Assembly (NCBI RefSeq): GCF_021130785.1
Contig: NC_060213.1
Span: 131,640,001 to 131,704,000 of the forward strand
Source of the DNA: Homalodisca vitripennis
Lineage: Eukaryota; Arthropoda; Insecta; Hemiptera; Cicadellidae
DNA: 64,000 bases
Reading direction: 5' to 3'
Part shown: piece by piece, positions 1 through 11,643 of the stretch
Layout: each line of letters starts with the position of its first letter
Numbering within the stretch: position 1 is the stretch's first letter
Notes under the pieces: generated by a model
The model's database searches: none
The model's input: the letters and a program-made list of their open reading frames with translations, nothing else
What the model was told of the DNA's origin: nothing
Made by a program: the position numbers and the translations under genes

Positions 1-1300
1 CAATGCTGCATCAATATAAAACTATACAAACTCTTGTTAATGAAATGTAACTGCACCTGCAGTTTATTAAGACTGAGTAAACTTTACCGTCAGTAACTAA
101 AAATCTCATAAGTGGTTGCACGGATTTCCTATAAAAGTTATAAAAGTGTAAATGCTATAGAATTGAAATGAAATTTACTATAAAAACTATTTAGTAAAAT
201 CCTTAACCGCAACACAAACTTATTTTTGCTATAAAGCTCTTGTTATTGCACACTAAACAAAAGCTGAACTACGCCATCCCGACTGATAGGCCCGACTCAG
301 CAGCTGAGGAACTGCTGATGTAGTCTTCCATAACTCAATTACATTTTGCTGAGTGCTACAAGCATAGAACCCATCAGTAAGAGTCTATCTTTCAGGAATA
401 GTTATTCTTCGTAGAAATATTTTAGTCAATTATTTTGGTATTTTTGTAACTTAGGAGTAAGTAAGAGACGTCATATAATTTAAAAGAATAATAATAATTT
501 TTATTTTCCCTTACAAACAAAATATTGTTACGTAAAAGTACGAGAGATCACGTGGTTTAAATGAATAAAATAATAAGAATATTTTTTTGTCTTATACTCA
601 AAAATACTTTAAAAAACAGATAGAAACATGATGTATACACGATCTTATGCAAAAATAGTCATGGCTTAAAGAAATTAAAATATAATAATACTCATCACCA
701 AGAGCAACTATCATTAAAACAAAAAGTGTTACCAGTGAAGCAATATGCAAATTACTGGTAATGATTTTTTATTTTTACAATAGAATAAACCTACAAATAC
801 GTACATATTTTTATTTAAAAAAACGTATGGTAGAGTAAAAACTTTAAATGATATCAGGTTCAATTTATATGTATATTGAATAAGTTATTATAGAAACATA
901 GCTTTTATAATTATTCTTTCAAAAACTAAACACTATGTAACTAAACGAGAAGCTTGACTAATAGATGAAAATGTAATTACTTCATAAAGAGAGATTTAAG
1001 CATTTATTGCGAATCTGTTAAGTAAAAATATAATTGTTTAAAAGAATGTTACAATGCATGTAATATTCAGATGTTACTGTGAATATTATTGGTATGTACT
1101 ATTCCAGTGATAATTAACAAAAATCTACAATTTAACTACAAAAGAACTTGTTATCGTTTAATTTAATACTAAGTGAAATTTATAAACCCATACATTTAAA
1201 AAATATATATTTAATCGCTTATAGGCACTGACGTGATATTTAAAATGTAGTTAACTTTCAGCTGTTTTGTAGTCTTTAGTAACCTATATATACAGCGGTA
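1..1300. other. AT-rich noncoding sequence
   Basis: No open frame, RNA gene or clear repeat is seen in this stretch. It is AT-rich with scattered homopolymer runs, like the rest of the window outside the mobile elements. Confidence 0.6.
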
Positions 1301-1304
1301 CTCA

Positions 1305-1390
1305 ATTACGGGGTGTTACAATGAGGGATGGAGTGCCGCAAGGGTCGCATGTTGTTCCGCAGTTGTTTCTCTCAGTTGGTGTTCAAGCCT
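1305..1390 (+). pseudogene. Relic of a non-LTR reverse transcriptase
   Basis: One plus-strand frame reads VTMRDGVPQGSHVVPQLF. This resembles the reverse-transcriptase block GVPQGSxxxPxLF that is typical of non-LTR retrotransposons. Only about 25 residues are recognisable and no other RT motif follows in frame, so this is a very short decayed fragment. The motif is distinctive, but so short a match could be chance. Confidence 0.35.
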
Positions 1391-3415
1391 CCAATTGTTT
1401 ATGTAGATAGCTCGGAATTAACTGCTCTTCTTGATTTAGGCATTCACATGTAAGTAACTGGTGTGGCTCCTTTGTTATTTATTTCACCTTTATTAAAATT
1501 GAGTTACACTACTATTATAAATTGTTCAAATATAACTATATCATGTTTAAAGTGGTATATTATAAAGTGTAAAATTGACTTCGGAAAATTCGGCCAATAT
1601 TTTCTGCACAGATAAAAAAATATTTTTGTTTTTAGTTAGAAAATTTAAGTTCTACTGTGGTTACACTAAATGTTTTTAAAACTATAAGGTATTAAATAAA
1701 ACTTTAATTACCGTCTCCACATGAAAATTTGTATTTTACCCTCAAATGTGCCATATGCCTCTAAATGTTTGTCCTGTCCACTCTGTGGATTGAGAGGTTT
1801 ATATTCTTATTTTAAATACCTGCATAAATACAGTAAACTGTGTAAACCCTTACAATATCAAAAGTAATATTTAGCTGATTATGAGTTTTAAAGTGTTCTT
1901 GATTGCTTGAGGAAAGCAAAGAAATAAAAATATCGAAAATAAAATGTGTAATATGAAACTTGCCTCATATAATTTAACCCATTACAGTCCGTACCGCTTC
2001 ATGTTTTCAAATCTTTTACGTACGCCGATTTATTCTTGATTAGAGTATTTACTGCTTTTATAAGCAAAGAAAATGTTCACCAAATAGTGTTCTTGTAGCG
2101 TAATAAACTTGCTTTTAAATTTCTGTTTACTTATTAACTAAACTGTTTAAGGTTACTAGCTTATATTTAAGTCAACAAGAAAGTTTTTGTGGCCTGAGTG
2201 ATTTCTCAAAAGATATTTTTACAACACTGTTAGTTCTTTATATTAAGTTTGATATTGTCAAGTTAACACAGGTAAACACTCTTAAGCTACTTTGTTTGGC
2301 ATGCATTTTAAAATAATATCACAATTAAAATTTATGCCTTTAAAATATAATAAAGTTCCAATACTTTAGTGGTATTTATAATAATAATACAAATGTTTTG
2401 AATAGTAATTCTTTATTCTATGAAATACATTATGGTTACTCTTAAAGTCCAGGAACTGAGAGAGAATTTACATTGTTTAAACCCTATCTCATTTCTATTT
2501 GAATCAATAGAGGAATTTTCTTAGAGAAAGAAATCGACTGTTAACCGAGTTAGTAATGGTGGAACTCACAACGGGAGGTTACCAAAGGGGTTAAAAATAT
2601 AAAACCGTATTTCTTATCAGACCGTATTTTTATTACCTTGCTATACTACTTATAACCAACTTACATAAATGTTAAAACAGCGTCTGCTAACTAAATACAG
2701 ACTGACTATTGACCAAACGTGCTGACTTTCAGTGTCTTTACCGAGTTGTCTGGCGACAATAAATATCAGAGCAAGTACAATAAGGGTTGTAAGTATATCA
2801 GACTTTTATAAAAAATTTAAGTTTGACATTTTTAACCCTTTCGGTACCCTGCACTTCGACCATCGCGGTTGACAAAAATCTATCGATTTGAAGGAAAGCA
2901 GTAATAATCAGCTCTGTTATTATATTAAGTATTCCAGTACAAATTGTTCGGAACCTGCAGTTGAACTAATCCATAAATAACAAACCGTATGGGAGAGAGC
3001 TACAGAATAAAATGTGTAGAAGGAATGCATTCCGCTTTACTGTAAACACTTCGGTTTTAGACAATCCAATATAAAACATGTTTGTATTTGTGTCCATATT
3101 AAACTGCCTCAATAATCACTACTAAGCTTTGATCAGATAGTTTGAGCCATAATATAAATAATAATATAAAAAGTAAATTAAAATGTTTGATTATTATTTA
3201 AGATATAGTTTAATTGTACTACGCGAATCATCAACACGATTAAAACACGTTGCGTGGGAGTTAATCAAGTTGTATTAGCCCACAATAACACATAACATTA
3301 CAAAAATCACACAGGATTATCACAATATATTTTACAGCAAGGAATTGCGTAGGTAGATTATACGATACCTTTACGTTTAACGCAGCAACTGTGGGCAGGC
3401 TTGAATGAATATGGA
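1391..3415. other. AT-rich noncoding sequence
   Basis: No supported gene. All open frames are short, and no tandem repeat or transposon end was recognised here. Confidence 0.55.
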
Positions 3416-3419
3416 TGTT

Positions 3420-3795
3420 GAGTTAAATTTCAGTTCATCTCCTTCTTAATGCAGCGCCAGAAGTGTGTCTACTCCTGAAATTTGGAGTTATGTTCGTCTG
3501 AAGAAACCCAAAAATATCTGACAATGAAAAGGCTCAAAATGAACTCTATATCGATTCGATATCACAGATGCACACTCTAAAAAATATAGTGTAATCTAGA
3601 TGAAGTGGTATTTGTATTGTCTCATCAGTTACACATTGTGTCTGTGACAGCGTCAAATTTCAGACGCAGCACTAAGAAGATGAAGAAGATGTTGGAAGAT
3701 GAACTGGAGTTTAACTCAACATTCACACCCTTAAATAGTTGCACTAACTGCGACATTTATGGCGAATGCGATTTGCCTGTATGTACCAAATAAGT
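3420..3795 (+). repeat. Diverged duplicate of 7,130-7,400, with a short cysteine-containing open frame
   Basis: The stretch from about 3,490 to 3,640 aligns with about 7,180-7,330. Shared words include TTCGTCTG and CAAAATGAACTCT, then a segment ending near a CATCA/CACCA plus TACAC/TGCAC motif. An open frame at 3,605-3,793 begins at GTG and ends with a tail holding three cysteines (CTNCDIYGECDLPVC), but it has no ATG start and no recognised family. It could be a decayed exon or chance. What is supported is the duplication, not a gene. Confidence 0.4.
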
Positions 3796-4042
3796 ACTTA
3801 CGTACTGTATTTAATTCTTCTTGAGAGAAGTCGCTTTTGAAGCGAATTTGTTAGCTAATCCACTTTTTGTAGCCTATAAAATATCATTACACAACAAATA
3901 AATCTGTTGTGGACCTTACTACTTATACATGGTGGTTACTCCCATGCAATAATTCCGGGTATAACAAATATGTCACTTATTTTTCGTTTTGTTAGTAACT
4001 TTTAAGAAGTTGTAATAAAGTCAAATCATTTTCTGATAATGT

Positions 4043-4046
<4 letters not shown>

Positions 4047-4088
<42 letters not shown>
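4047..4088. repeat. (TA)n microsatellite
   Basis: An uninterrupted run of alternating T and A of about 42 bases. It sits at the 3' end of the tRNA-derived SINE that reads on the minus strand and may be its tail. Confidence 0.95.
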
Positions 4089-4090
<2 letters not shown>

Positions 4091-4217
4091 CAAGTAGGAA
4101 TAGCCTAATTTAATTTTAATAAAAACTGAGTCACCAATAATACTCGCTCCGCCGGGACTCGAACCCGGATATCTCACTTGCCTGACGAGTGCGCTACTAC
4201 TGCTCCAAGGAGCTCTT
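4089..4217 (-). mobile_element. tRNA-derived SINE (minus strand)
   Basis: Read on the minus strand from 4,217, the sequence has a tRNA-like head. There is a D-arm region with an A-box-like GAGCAGTAGTAGCGC, an anticodon-like arm, and a perfect T-arm CCGGG-TTCGAGT-CCCGG containing the B box GGTTCGAGTCC. A tRNA-unrelated body follows and then the (TA)n tract. The acceptor stem is imperfect and no intact isotype fits, so this is a SINE head rather than a working tRNA gene. The B box, the following AGCGAGTA and the body match degraded minus-strand relics in each tandem unit (near 18.9, 27.2, 35.0 and 50.4 kb), which defines a family. No clean target-site duplication was found. Confidence 0.65.
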
Positions 4218-5500
4218 ACTTTTTACGATTGAATTATTTTGTATGTGACCGTTTATTTAAATGATATTTTAAAGTATATATATCTATTTTTTTATACTAT
4301 AAGTAGATAAATACACAAAAGTTGTCGAGAAGCGGTTACATGAAGGATCCTAAACTTCTGGAGATAGATTCGTGACACTGAGGAGATAGACAAAGTCGGT
4401 CATATAACTTGAGGCTAAACTAAGCCCATTACAACTTTACCTTGATAACAGTTCTATACAGCAGTCCTGTTGCCAGGTCGTGGTGGGAGGGGGGCTTAAG
4501 AAGAGAATGATAAGACGTTATGTTTATAAACAGGAACTGGAATTACGTCATCTATCTAGCTATACTCGTACTGCGACAAAATTCGTACACTGAATTTGGA
4601 ACGACGGGGTCCTAAATATTAAACGAGGTCGTGAAACGTTGATTGGAAGGTAGGCAAACGATATTAACACCAAAACACCGTGCCGGTTCGTCGAGGGAGC
4701 GGGCAGCCAGCTTTGATTTTAGAACTCCGACCACAGAAACTCTAAGATGTCCTCGCCCTACGGAAGCCAGAAGAGAAGAGAGCAAGAAACCTAATTCCAG
4801 ATATCTAGAAAACCTGAAAAACTAGAACCAATCAAACAGGCAAAATTCCACAGAAACATCTAGAAAGAGATAAACCATCTGGAAAAACAAAGGACACGAC
4901 CAGCTGTATGGAAACAGCTCCCGGCCCGTCCAACGGCCAACAAAATAAAGTGGCAAACGCCACAGTACTACTTCATATAACTACTTTTCTACTACTATTC
5001 TCATATTGTTTAAGGCACAGTCAGTAATTATAAATAAGATTTCACGTATTTATTTAGTAATATTATTGATGTTAAATTAACTTTAAACTCTTACGATTTA
5101 CAAAAGTATTTTTTTTTGTGGTCACTAGACGTTAAAATGAAATTACCAGTCCCTTGTATACTCAATATTGTAACTTGCATAAGCAGTTTGGCATTATCTA
5201 TCATTCTTTACCATGGTCAAATATTTTACCCTTACTACTACAACAGGAATGATACGTTTAATACTGGGGCCAAAATAGAGCTTTTCCTTTTTACTTTAAT
5301 CATTTATAATTTAAAATGTTCAATGCTACTGCTACCTTCTTAAGTAAAGTACTCTCATGAATACACTTAAAGTATAAAGCAAAGAATACTACAAAGTAGC
5401 TTAATTACATTACTTTGTGCAAAATATATAACCTTATATCACATTAATAATCATCAAAATTTCTTCGTAAGTACTTTTTACTGTATTTCAGTTTTCATTA
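4217..5500. repeat. Copy 0, left part: diverged relative of the 8-kb unit
   Basis: This aligns in order with unit A from about 19,250 to 20,220. Matching landmarks are ACTATAA(C/G)TAG, ATGAAGGATCCTAAACTT, GGAGATAGACAAAGTCGG, AACAGGAACTGGAATTACG, the block around ACTAGACGTTAAAAT, and TACCATGGTCAAATATTTTACCC against TACCATAGTGAAATATATTAACCC. Divergence is far higher than between units A-D, with many indels, and the TAC trinucleotide expansion of the units is absent. Copy 0 carries a ~150-bp GC-richer insertion around 4,760-4,940 that is not seen in the units. Confidence 0.75.
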
Positions 5501-6295
5501 CTACTACTATAAACAAATCCCCTAACTATTTTCTAACCAAAAAAAAGGAAACAAACCTAATTGGGACCTACGGAACAGCTACCTTTGTAACATACGTAAT
5601 TTTAATTATGCTTCATTTTCTTTAATCCAAACTTAATACTATCCATGAAAAATTATTAATAAATTATAAATGAATATAAAATAATACTTATAAAATAAAA
5701 AATTAAGTAGGCTTATACCTTGGAAAATCAATCAAAAGTCAATTTCTTTGACTCAATAAAAGCTAGAAATCACTCAAAGGCTGTTTTTGTTCATAAATAT
5801 CTTCCATATAAACAAAATAAGGATTAGCCAATAATAAGCTTAGCCAATAAATATTAAAAAAAAACATAACTTGCTAAACTATTTAGTTTATTATTTTTCT
5901 AGTTAACTATCCTAACAAAAATAATTTTGAAAATAAATTTTCCCTCGCATTATCAAGATAAGTGGATAATGCATGAACGTACAGTTTTATGTACTGTAGA
6001 CTCTCAACTGCACTCACGTTAAATGTTTTAATTGTCCAAGGTCCAATTTAATTTGAAGGCTAATAAACAACAGGGAAGGTTTTTACCTTTTATAAATTAT
6101 GCATTCAACAGTTCCTAACAGCTATGCTCACTATGATTGGTTTTCATTTTATACTCTTATGATCAGGTGTTAACACGAATTCCACCGCAATTTATAGGAG
6201 GTAGCCACAAAATTTAATCAGTAAACTGTTTACATAATAGACATATGTTAATAAGAAAGCTAAGTTCCTTTATTAATTAAATGTTAGTAGGAACA
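5500..6295. other. AT-rich noncoding sequence inside copy 0 interruption
   Basis: This is the start of the ~5.3 kb segment that interrupts copy 0 relative to units A-D. Nothing recognisable was found. Confidence 0.5.
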
Positions 6296-6299
6296 TATA

Positions 6300-6970
6300 T
6301 CAGAGAGCGTACAAATTGTGCGTTACAACAAACGGTCGCCTTCTGGATCGACTCCATATGTAACAACAGGTTCTAGCTCGCAAAACCCATTACAGCCGCA
6401 GTTAAGTTGCTCTACTCTTAGATTTTTACTGTTTCTCAGAAATAAAACCGAGGCTCGCGCTGTAAAACCACGGTTTAGTGACGCCTGTAAACACAATAAC
6501 CCCTTCAACTGTAAACTGCTCAGAATGTGAACAGATCTCATCTGTGTGGTTTCTTACAACTTTCTGCGATGCTTTGTTACGTAGATTGTTTGTTGAATAG
6601 TGACTGATTTGTCCGTGGTTCTTTTTTAACATGTGTGAGATATTGACTATAAGAATGTTAGTTGGTTTCGTTTTCTAATACATTTTTTAAATATGTGCTT
6701 AAACAAAAATGATCCGATGCTAGGTCAAACTTAATGGAAAGAAAATACTGTATCATCGGTAGAAGAAAATTTCCAAAAGTAAATAGAAGCCCGATTGAGG
6801 ACTATGTTCAACTTACATATGAACTTTTGAAAATGTATTTTTGCACCCTATGATTGCCTCCTTCCTCTCACAACTTCTTAAGAATTACAGTTTGTCTTAC
6901 CGAAAAGTTCAGCATTGACAATCAGTTTTAATGCCTTATGCATGGTACTACTTCTATAAGTTTTACAGGT
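6300..6970 (+). repeat. Diverged repeat, partner of 62,345-63,060
   Basis: The block aligns in the same orientation with 62,345-63,060. Shared landmarks include ACAAATTGTGCGTTACAACA, AACAACAGGTT, CAGCCGCAGTTAAGTTGC and CGCCTGTAAAC. A plus-strand frame at 6,318-6,530 (RYNKRSP...PLQPQLSCSTLRFLLFLRNKTEARAVK) keeps several synonymous differences against the partner, but it is interrupted by stops there. It is probably an old dispersed element with a coding or formerly coding core. I do not recognise the family with certainty. Confidence 0.6.
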
Positions 6971-7129
6971 ATTTTCCACTCTGCTATGTTATTTAAACAT
7001 ATCCTTACCGAAATTTCTAGACAATTCTCAAACGTTTTACAAATACACATTTTTATCTACTCTTACAAAATGTGTAAATACAAAACATTTGAGAACTTAA
7101 TATTTTTCTACAATATACCCGTGATTACT

Positions 7130-7400
7130 CCTTTCAGTAGAGCGCAAGGAATCTAACGCTGTCACAGAATTGACTCCCGAGAGTTCGTCTGGAGAGTTAC
7201 AAAAGTATTGACGACAACGAAGCCCAAAATGAACTCTTTACATTATTTCAGCATCAAAAATACCTCGACTCCAAATTCTGTATAATGTAGGTGAAAAGGT
7301 ATTCTCATTATATCACCAAATGCACAATTGGGAATCAAGCCTTCCCACGGTAGCTATGATGTGAACTTTTATTTCTTACAGTTTGAAGTTATCAACATGG
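7130..7400 (+). repeat. Diverged duplicate of 3,420-3,650
   Basis: Partner of the block at 3,420-3,650 in the same orientation. The frame reading DNEAQNELFTLFQ here corresponds to DNEKAQNELYIDSI near 3,520. Both frames end in a stop soon afterwards. No function can be assigned. Confidence 0.4.
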
Positions 7401-7610
7401 GACCAAAACAATCTAACGCTGACGTTGAAGGTTTTATGAGATTAAGGTTTTAAGGTTATATTTTACGCTCAACCAATATAATGTATATAATTTAAAAGTT
7501 TGTATACTTTTAGTATTGCTGGCACTAAAAGATCAGTACCCTTTTAGATCAAGTTTCTTATGACTTCAACTGGATCTCATTATGAGTACCAAAAGAGACA
7601 TCAATAGAAA

Positions 7611-8742
7611 ATCGGAACACTTCCTTGATATTCGGAATGCTTCATTGATATTCGGAATACTTCCTTGATATTCGGAACACTTCATTGATATTTGGAACAC
7701 TTCCTCGATATTCGGAACACTTCCTCGATATTCGGAGCACTTCCTTGATATTCGGAACACTTCATTGATATTCAGAACACTTCCTTGATATTCGGAACAC
7801 TTCCTCGATATTCGGAGCACTTCCTTGATATTCGGAACACTTCATTAATAGTCGGGAAACTTCCTTGATATTCGGAACACTTCCTTGATATTTGGAACAC
7901 TTCCTTGATATTCGGAACACTTCCTCGATATTCGGAACACTTCCTTGATATTCTGAACATTTCCTCGAAATTCGGAGCACTTCCTTGATATTCGGAACAC
8001 TTCATTGATATTCAGAACACATCCTTGATATTCGGAACACTTCATTGATAGTCGGGAAACTTCCTTGATATTCGGAACACTTCCTTCATTGATATTCGGA
8101 ACACTTCCTTGATATTCGGAACACTTCCTTGATATTCGGAACACTTCCTTGATATTTGGAACACTTCATTGAACATTGATATTCTGAACACATATCCTTG
8201 ATATTCGGAACACTTCATTGATATTCGAACACTTCATTGATAGTCGGGAAACTTCCTTGATATTCGGAACACTTCATTGATATTCGGAACACTTCCTTGA
8301 TATTCGGAACACTTCCTCGATATTCGGAGCACTTCCTTGATATTCGGAACACTTCATTGATAGTCGGGAAACTTCCTTGATATTCGGAACACTTCATTGA
8401 TATTCGGAACACTTCCTTGATATTCGGAACACTTCCTTGATATTTGGAACACTTCCTTGATATTCGGAACACTTCATTGATATTTGGAACACTTCCTTCG
8501 ATATTCGGAACACTTCATTGATAGTCGGAACACTTCCTTAATATTCGGAACACTTCCTTGATATTCGGAACACTTCATTGATATTCGGAACACTTCATTG
8601 ATAGTCGGGAAACTTCCTTGATATTCGGAACACTTCGATATTCGGAACACTTCATTGATAGTCGGGAAACTTCCTTGATATTTGGAACACTTCCTTGATA
8701 TTCGGAACACTTACTTGATATTCGGAACACTTCCTTCATATT
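7611..8742. repeat. 20-bp minisatellite, about 56 copies
   Basis: The tandem repeat has the consensus TTCCTTGATATTCGGAACAC. Recurrent variants are CATTGATATT, CTCGATATTCGGAGCAC and the more different CATTGATAGTCGGGAAAC. From 7,621 to about 8,080 the 20-bp register is unbroken; several 4-6 base indels occur after that. The array creates overlapping minus-strand open frames (units such as FRISRKCSEYQGSVPNIKEV), which are by-products of the repeat. It lies in the segment of copy 0 that has no counterpart in units A-D. Confidence 0.97.
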
Positions 8743-8744
8743 AA

Positions 8745-10850
8745 CTCCTTTATATTATATTGAAACGTATATTATATCTCTACAACCTCCGTTTACCTTT
8801 CTCGTAGTATGGTTCCCTTATGGTTCCTCTTAGTAGATGGGTAGTGTCTCCATTATAAATCGTAAATTAAAGTTTATTGAAGTAAACTAGTACTGTCTTC
8901 CCCAAAAATAATTGAGATTAGAGAAAATATAGATTATATTCCTTTTGTGGCAAGTATCAAGGAAAAAATATTTGTATACTAATAATGCTGTTTAAAACAC
9001 TTATTCCTTTATTTTGGTTTTATTAGACTACCGCTGTTGTAAAACGAGAAGAGCTGTAAATTATGTTGGAATGCTGTACACTAAAGCTGTTGCTGTTTGC
9101 GATCAGTTTGGGATTTGTTTCACACCTGACATGTTTTAACCTTGCTAAACATTAGTTGAATAAATAATTCATGAAATGTAGTTGGTTACAGATATAAATC
9201 AAGTTTGACAGTTAATTTTTGCCCTAAGCTCGTCTCATTAACTCTGAAATGTGAGGGAATCTGATGGTTATTCCAAACAAAACCACACAGCATCATTGAA
9301 ACAACATATTGACCCCCACAGCTACACAGAGTTATGGTAATTAATCTAACAATGGCAAAATATTCCAATAGCTGTGCTGCAGATAATATACTACAAACTC
9401 ATAATAATCACTAGGGCACACACCTTCCGTGTAATTAGTTTCATCTCGATTCCATCACTATTAAAACATTTTATTGTTTTAGTAGTAAGTAGTATGCTAG
9501 TAAAGAGGTATACATACTATATTTGTCCTTTCATATCCTTTAGTTGGATTACTGTAAGTTTGGCTCTGATAGTTCATTATCAGGTCTTACGAAATTATAT
9601 TGTTCACACGGTCAAAATTTTTACGGTTACAAATAGGGTGAACAAAATACATTGCACATTGCAGATGCTGTATTGGGCGTGTGCAGTAAAAGACGAACAT
9701 CGTTTGTGTTGCGTTTTATATATGATATGGTATATATTATATCAGACTTATCAAGAGATTTTTTAACATTCGGTTCATTATATAAAGGAAAATGTAGCTT
9801 GTTTTAAGTTTTCACCAGTAACCAACCTGTTTAGTTTTGGCCCTCGTCTTAATTTTTACCAGAAAAAAATGTTCTAGGCGTTTCGTTCAATTCCGCAGTA
9901 AGGGATAAAGGGTTAACCTTTGAGGTATTCATTTAGTTACATTCAAGTCAAATACATGTGATAGTAAACTAAACTAATTAATCGTAATATTAACGTTGGA
10001 ACATTAGAATCCTGTAGGAGTTCTAAGGGTTGGGTGTATTTTAAATTTCAAAAATGCACACAGAGTGCAAGAGTTTTTGGATTGATACGTATATGTAAAC
10101 AGAATAATAGTTATAGATAACTAAAATCACCAATAAAAAAATGACGAAATATCTTTACTTTCATAGATTTATTATATTAATAAAGTGTGATAATCGACTC
10201 ACGAGTTAGAGGTTAACATAAATGTTTCGTAAAGTATTCCTCCCTAATGAAGTTGTGTAGGCTGCGCGTTTTTACTTATTTCTTTATATACGTATCTTCA
10301 TAGAAATAAAATAAGAAATTAATGCACACACAGGTTAATGCCTTTTAATGAGAACTCATCGAATTGTTTGTTATGCTCCTTTGCATGAGCCAAGATAGCA
10401 TTTGATTTAATTGTTAGGTATATATCGCTGCGAGTTTTGTTAATTCTAATGCCTGACTAATGTAGTTTCTTAGACAGTTTTTAGAAAATAATTGTTAAAT
10501 AACATTGCTGGATTCCTACATCGTTGTACCAAATATGGGATAATTATTTTTGTTGTGCTAATACAGAAATTGTTTGAATTTATTATTAAATTGCACGTTT
10601 TGCAGCGAGGCTTACAACAATGTTCACTGCCAAAGAGTTTGTTGAAATTCGGGGTTAGTTCATCAAAGGGTAGTTAAGGTATTACTAAAAAACTTTTTCA
10701 AAATTTGAGGCTTAAAAAAAAATTACTCTAGGTGGAGTATGAAATACATTTCTTGACAGATAACTCGGTAGTTAATACAATAAATGACGCAACCTTCGGT
10801 CTGCAACCGAATACAAATTACGGTCTTGATTGTACATCAACCAAACTAAC
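8745..10850. other. AT-rich noncoding sequence, no counterpart in units A-D
   Basis: The longest open frame (9,374-9,766, plus strand) begins at a non-ATG codon, is hydrophobic and resembles no family. No transposon ends, RNA genes or tandem repeats were seen. This is the right part of the copy 0 interruption. Confidence 0.5.
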
Positions 10851-11215
10851 GTTCGGTCGGCAATGCCATTGTCTTGATCGTAAAGGGAGATATACCTCAC
10901 CTGCTTCTGAGCCATCAGCCTGAAACTAGGGTTCTTCAAGTGGTCATTTACATCCAGATAGAGGAAGTACTAAATAACTTCTCTAATAATATAGCAATGT
11001 GCATGTATGGATGTCAGTGTGCTATTCTTTCTTACTTTAAGGCTTTTATTTCAGCAAAGTGAAATGCACGTGATCTGACTTTAATTCCACTTTTAATTTT
11101 CACCTTTATTTAATTCCACTTCTTACAAAAACAATTACTGAAGCTATTGTTTATGCATGAATTAATTATGAATCCATATAGCCTTGTCATAAAATACTTT
11201 AGATTTTATATCTAA

Positions 11216-11422
11216 TATTCAAGCAAGAGTATAAATAATATCAAAGTTCACTGTGAAATTAAAAAAAAAAAAATCATTTGTTCTGATTTTACGATCGATA
11301 TTGAAAAGGATGCGATACACAGAATATCTTTACCAACATTTAACAACAAACGATCAAAACTCCGAAAGCGACAACCATTACTAATTGATCCGAAAAATTG
11401 TGTATTAGATGCTTGTAAATAA
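11216..11422 (+). CDS. Candidate C-terminal exon of an unknown protein (copy 0)
   Basis: This frame is open for 69 codons with no ATG and ends at a TAA. It contains ICSDFTIDIEKDAIHRI, then a basic stretch KRSKLRKRQ, then LLIDPKNCVLDACK and the stop. The tandem units contain matching frames: unit D reads TSEFTIDI, then KLQKR, then LLTDPETCVLDACK. In the FTIDI block all four base differences fall at third codon positions, and further differences downstream are synonymous (CTC/CTA, CCC/CCG, CTA/TTA). This suggests descent from a coding exon. The frame is preceded by TTTTATATCTAATATTCAAG, a possible but weak splice acceptor. The two cysteines spaced C-x4-C after a KR-Q dibasic site could suit a secreted peptide precursor, but this is speculation. 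The family was not recognised, and the evidence could still be chance in AT-rich DNA. Confidence 0.35.
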   Translation, partial: YSSKSINNIKVHCEIKKKKIICSDFTIDIEKDAIHRISLPTFNNKRSKLRKRQPLLIDPKNCVLDACK

Positions 11423-11448
11423 AAACTAGAATTTAGATATGATCTATT

Positions 11449-11643
11449 TTGAAATATGTAAGTTTTGAAGTACACGAAGGTTCATATTTTTTAACCAATG
11501 GTTATGATAGACAAATAATTGTTTTTAATAGTTTTAATAGTGCTTGTAATATATTTGTGTCAATAATTTTCACAAAACTTATGTATGTATTCAATTTGAT
11601 TTTGTGTTTGATATTTTACTTTGCGTTAGTAAATCCAACATGA
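11449..11643 (+). other. Weakly conserved open frame following the candidate exon
   Basis: A 64-codon frame starts at TTG and has no ATG near its start. It aligns in frame with open frames in unit A (20,882-21,142), unit B (29,133-29,432) and unit C (36,956-37,216), sharing VSIIFT and LIFxFALVNP. Length differences are multiples of three over part of the alignment, but frameshifts occur at both ends. It most likely represents a 3' untranslated or decayed region. Confidence 0.15.

Noticed and set aside
4140..4216. Functional tRNA gene on the minus strand
   Set aside because: The acceptor stem has a mismatch, the anticodon arm does not give a consistent isotype, and a SINE body and repeat tail follow.
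7566..8710. Overlapping minus-strand frames of FRISRKCSEYQGSVPNI-type repeats
   Set aside because: They are a product of the 20-bp minisatellite and appear in all phases.
7611..8742. CRISPR-like regular repeats
   Set aside because: The repeats are contiguous with no unique spacers, and the window is clearly from an animal.
9374..9766. 130-codon hydrophobic plus-strand frame
   Set aside because: Non-ATG start, no recognisable motif and no conserved counterpart. Probably chance in AT-rich DNA.
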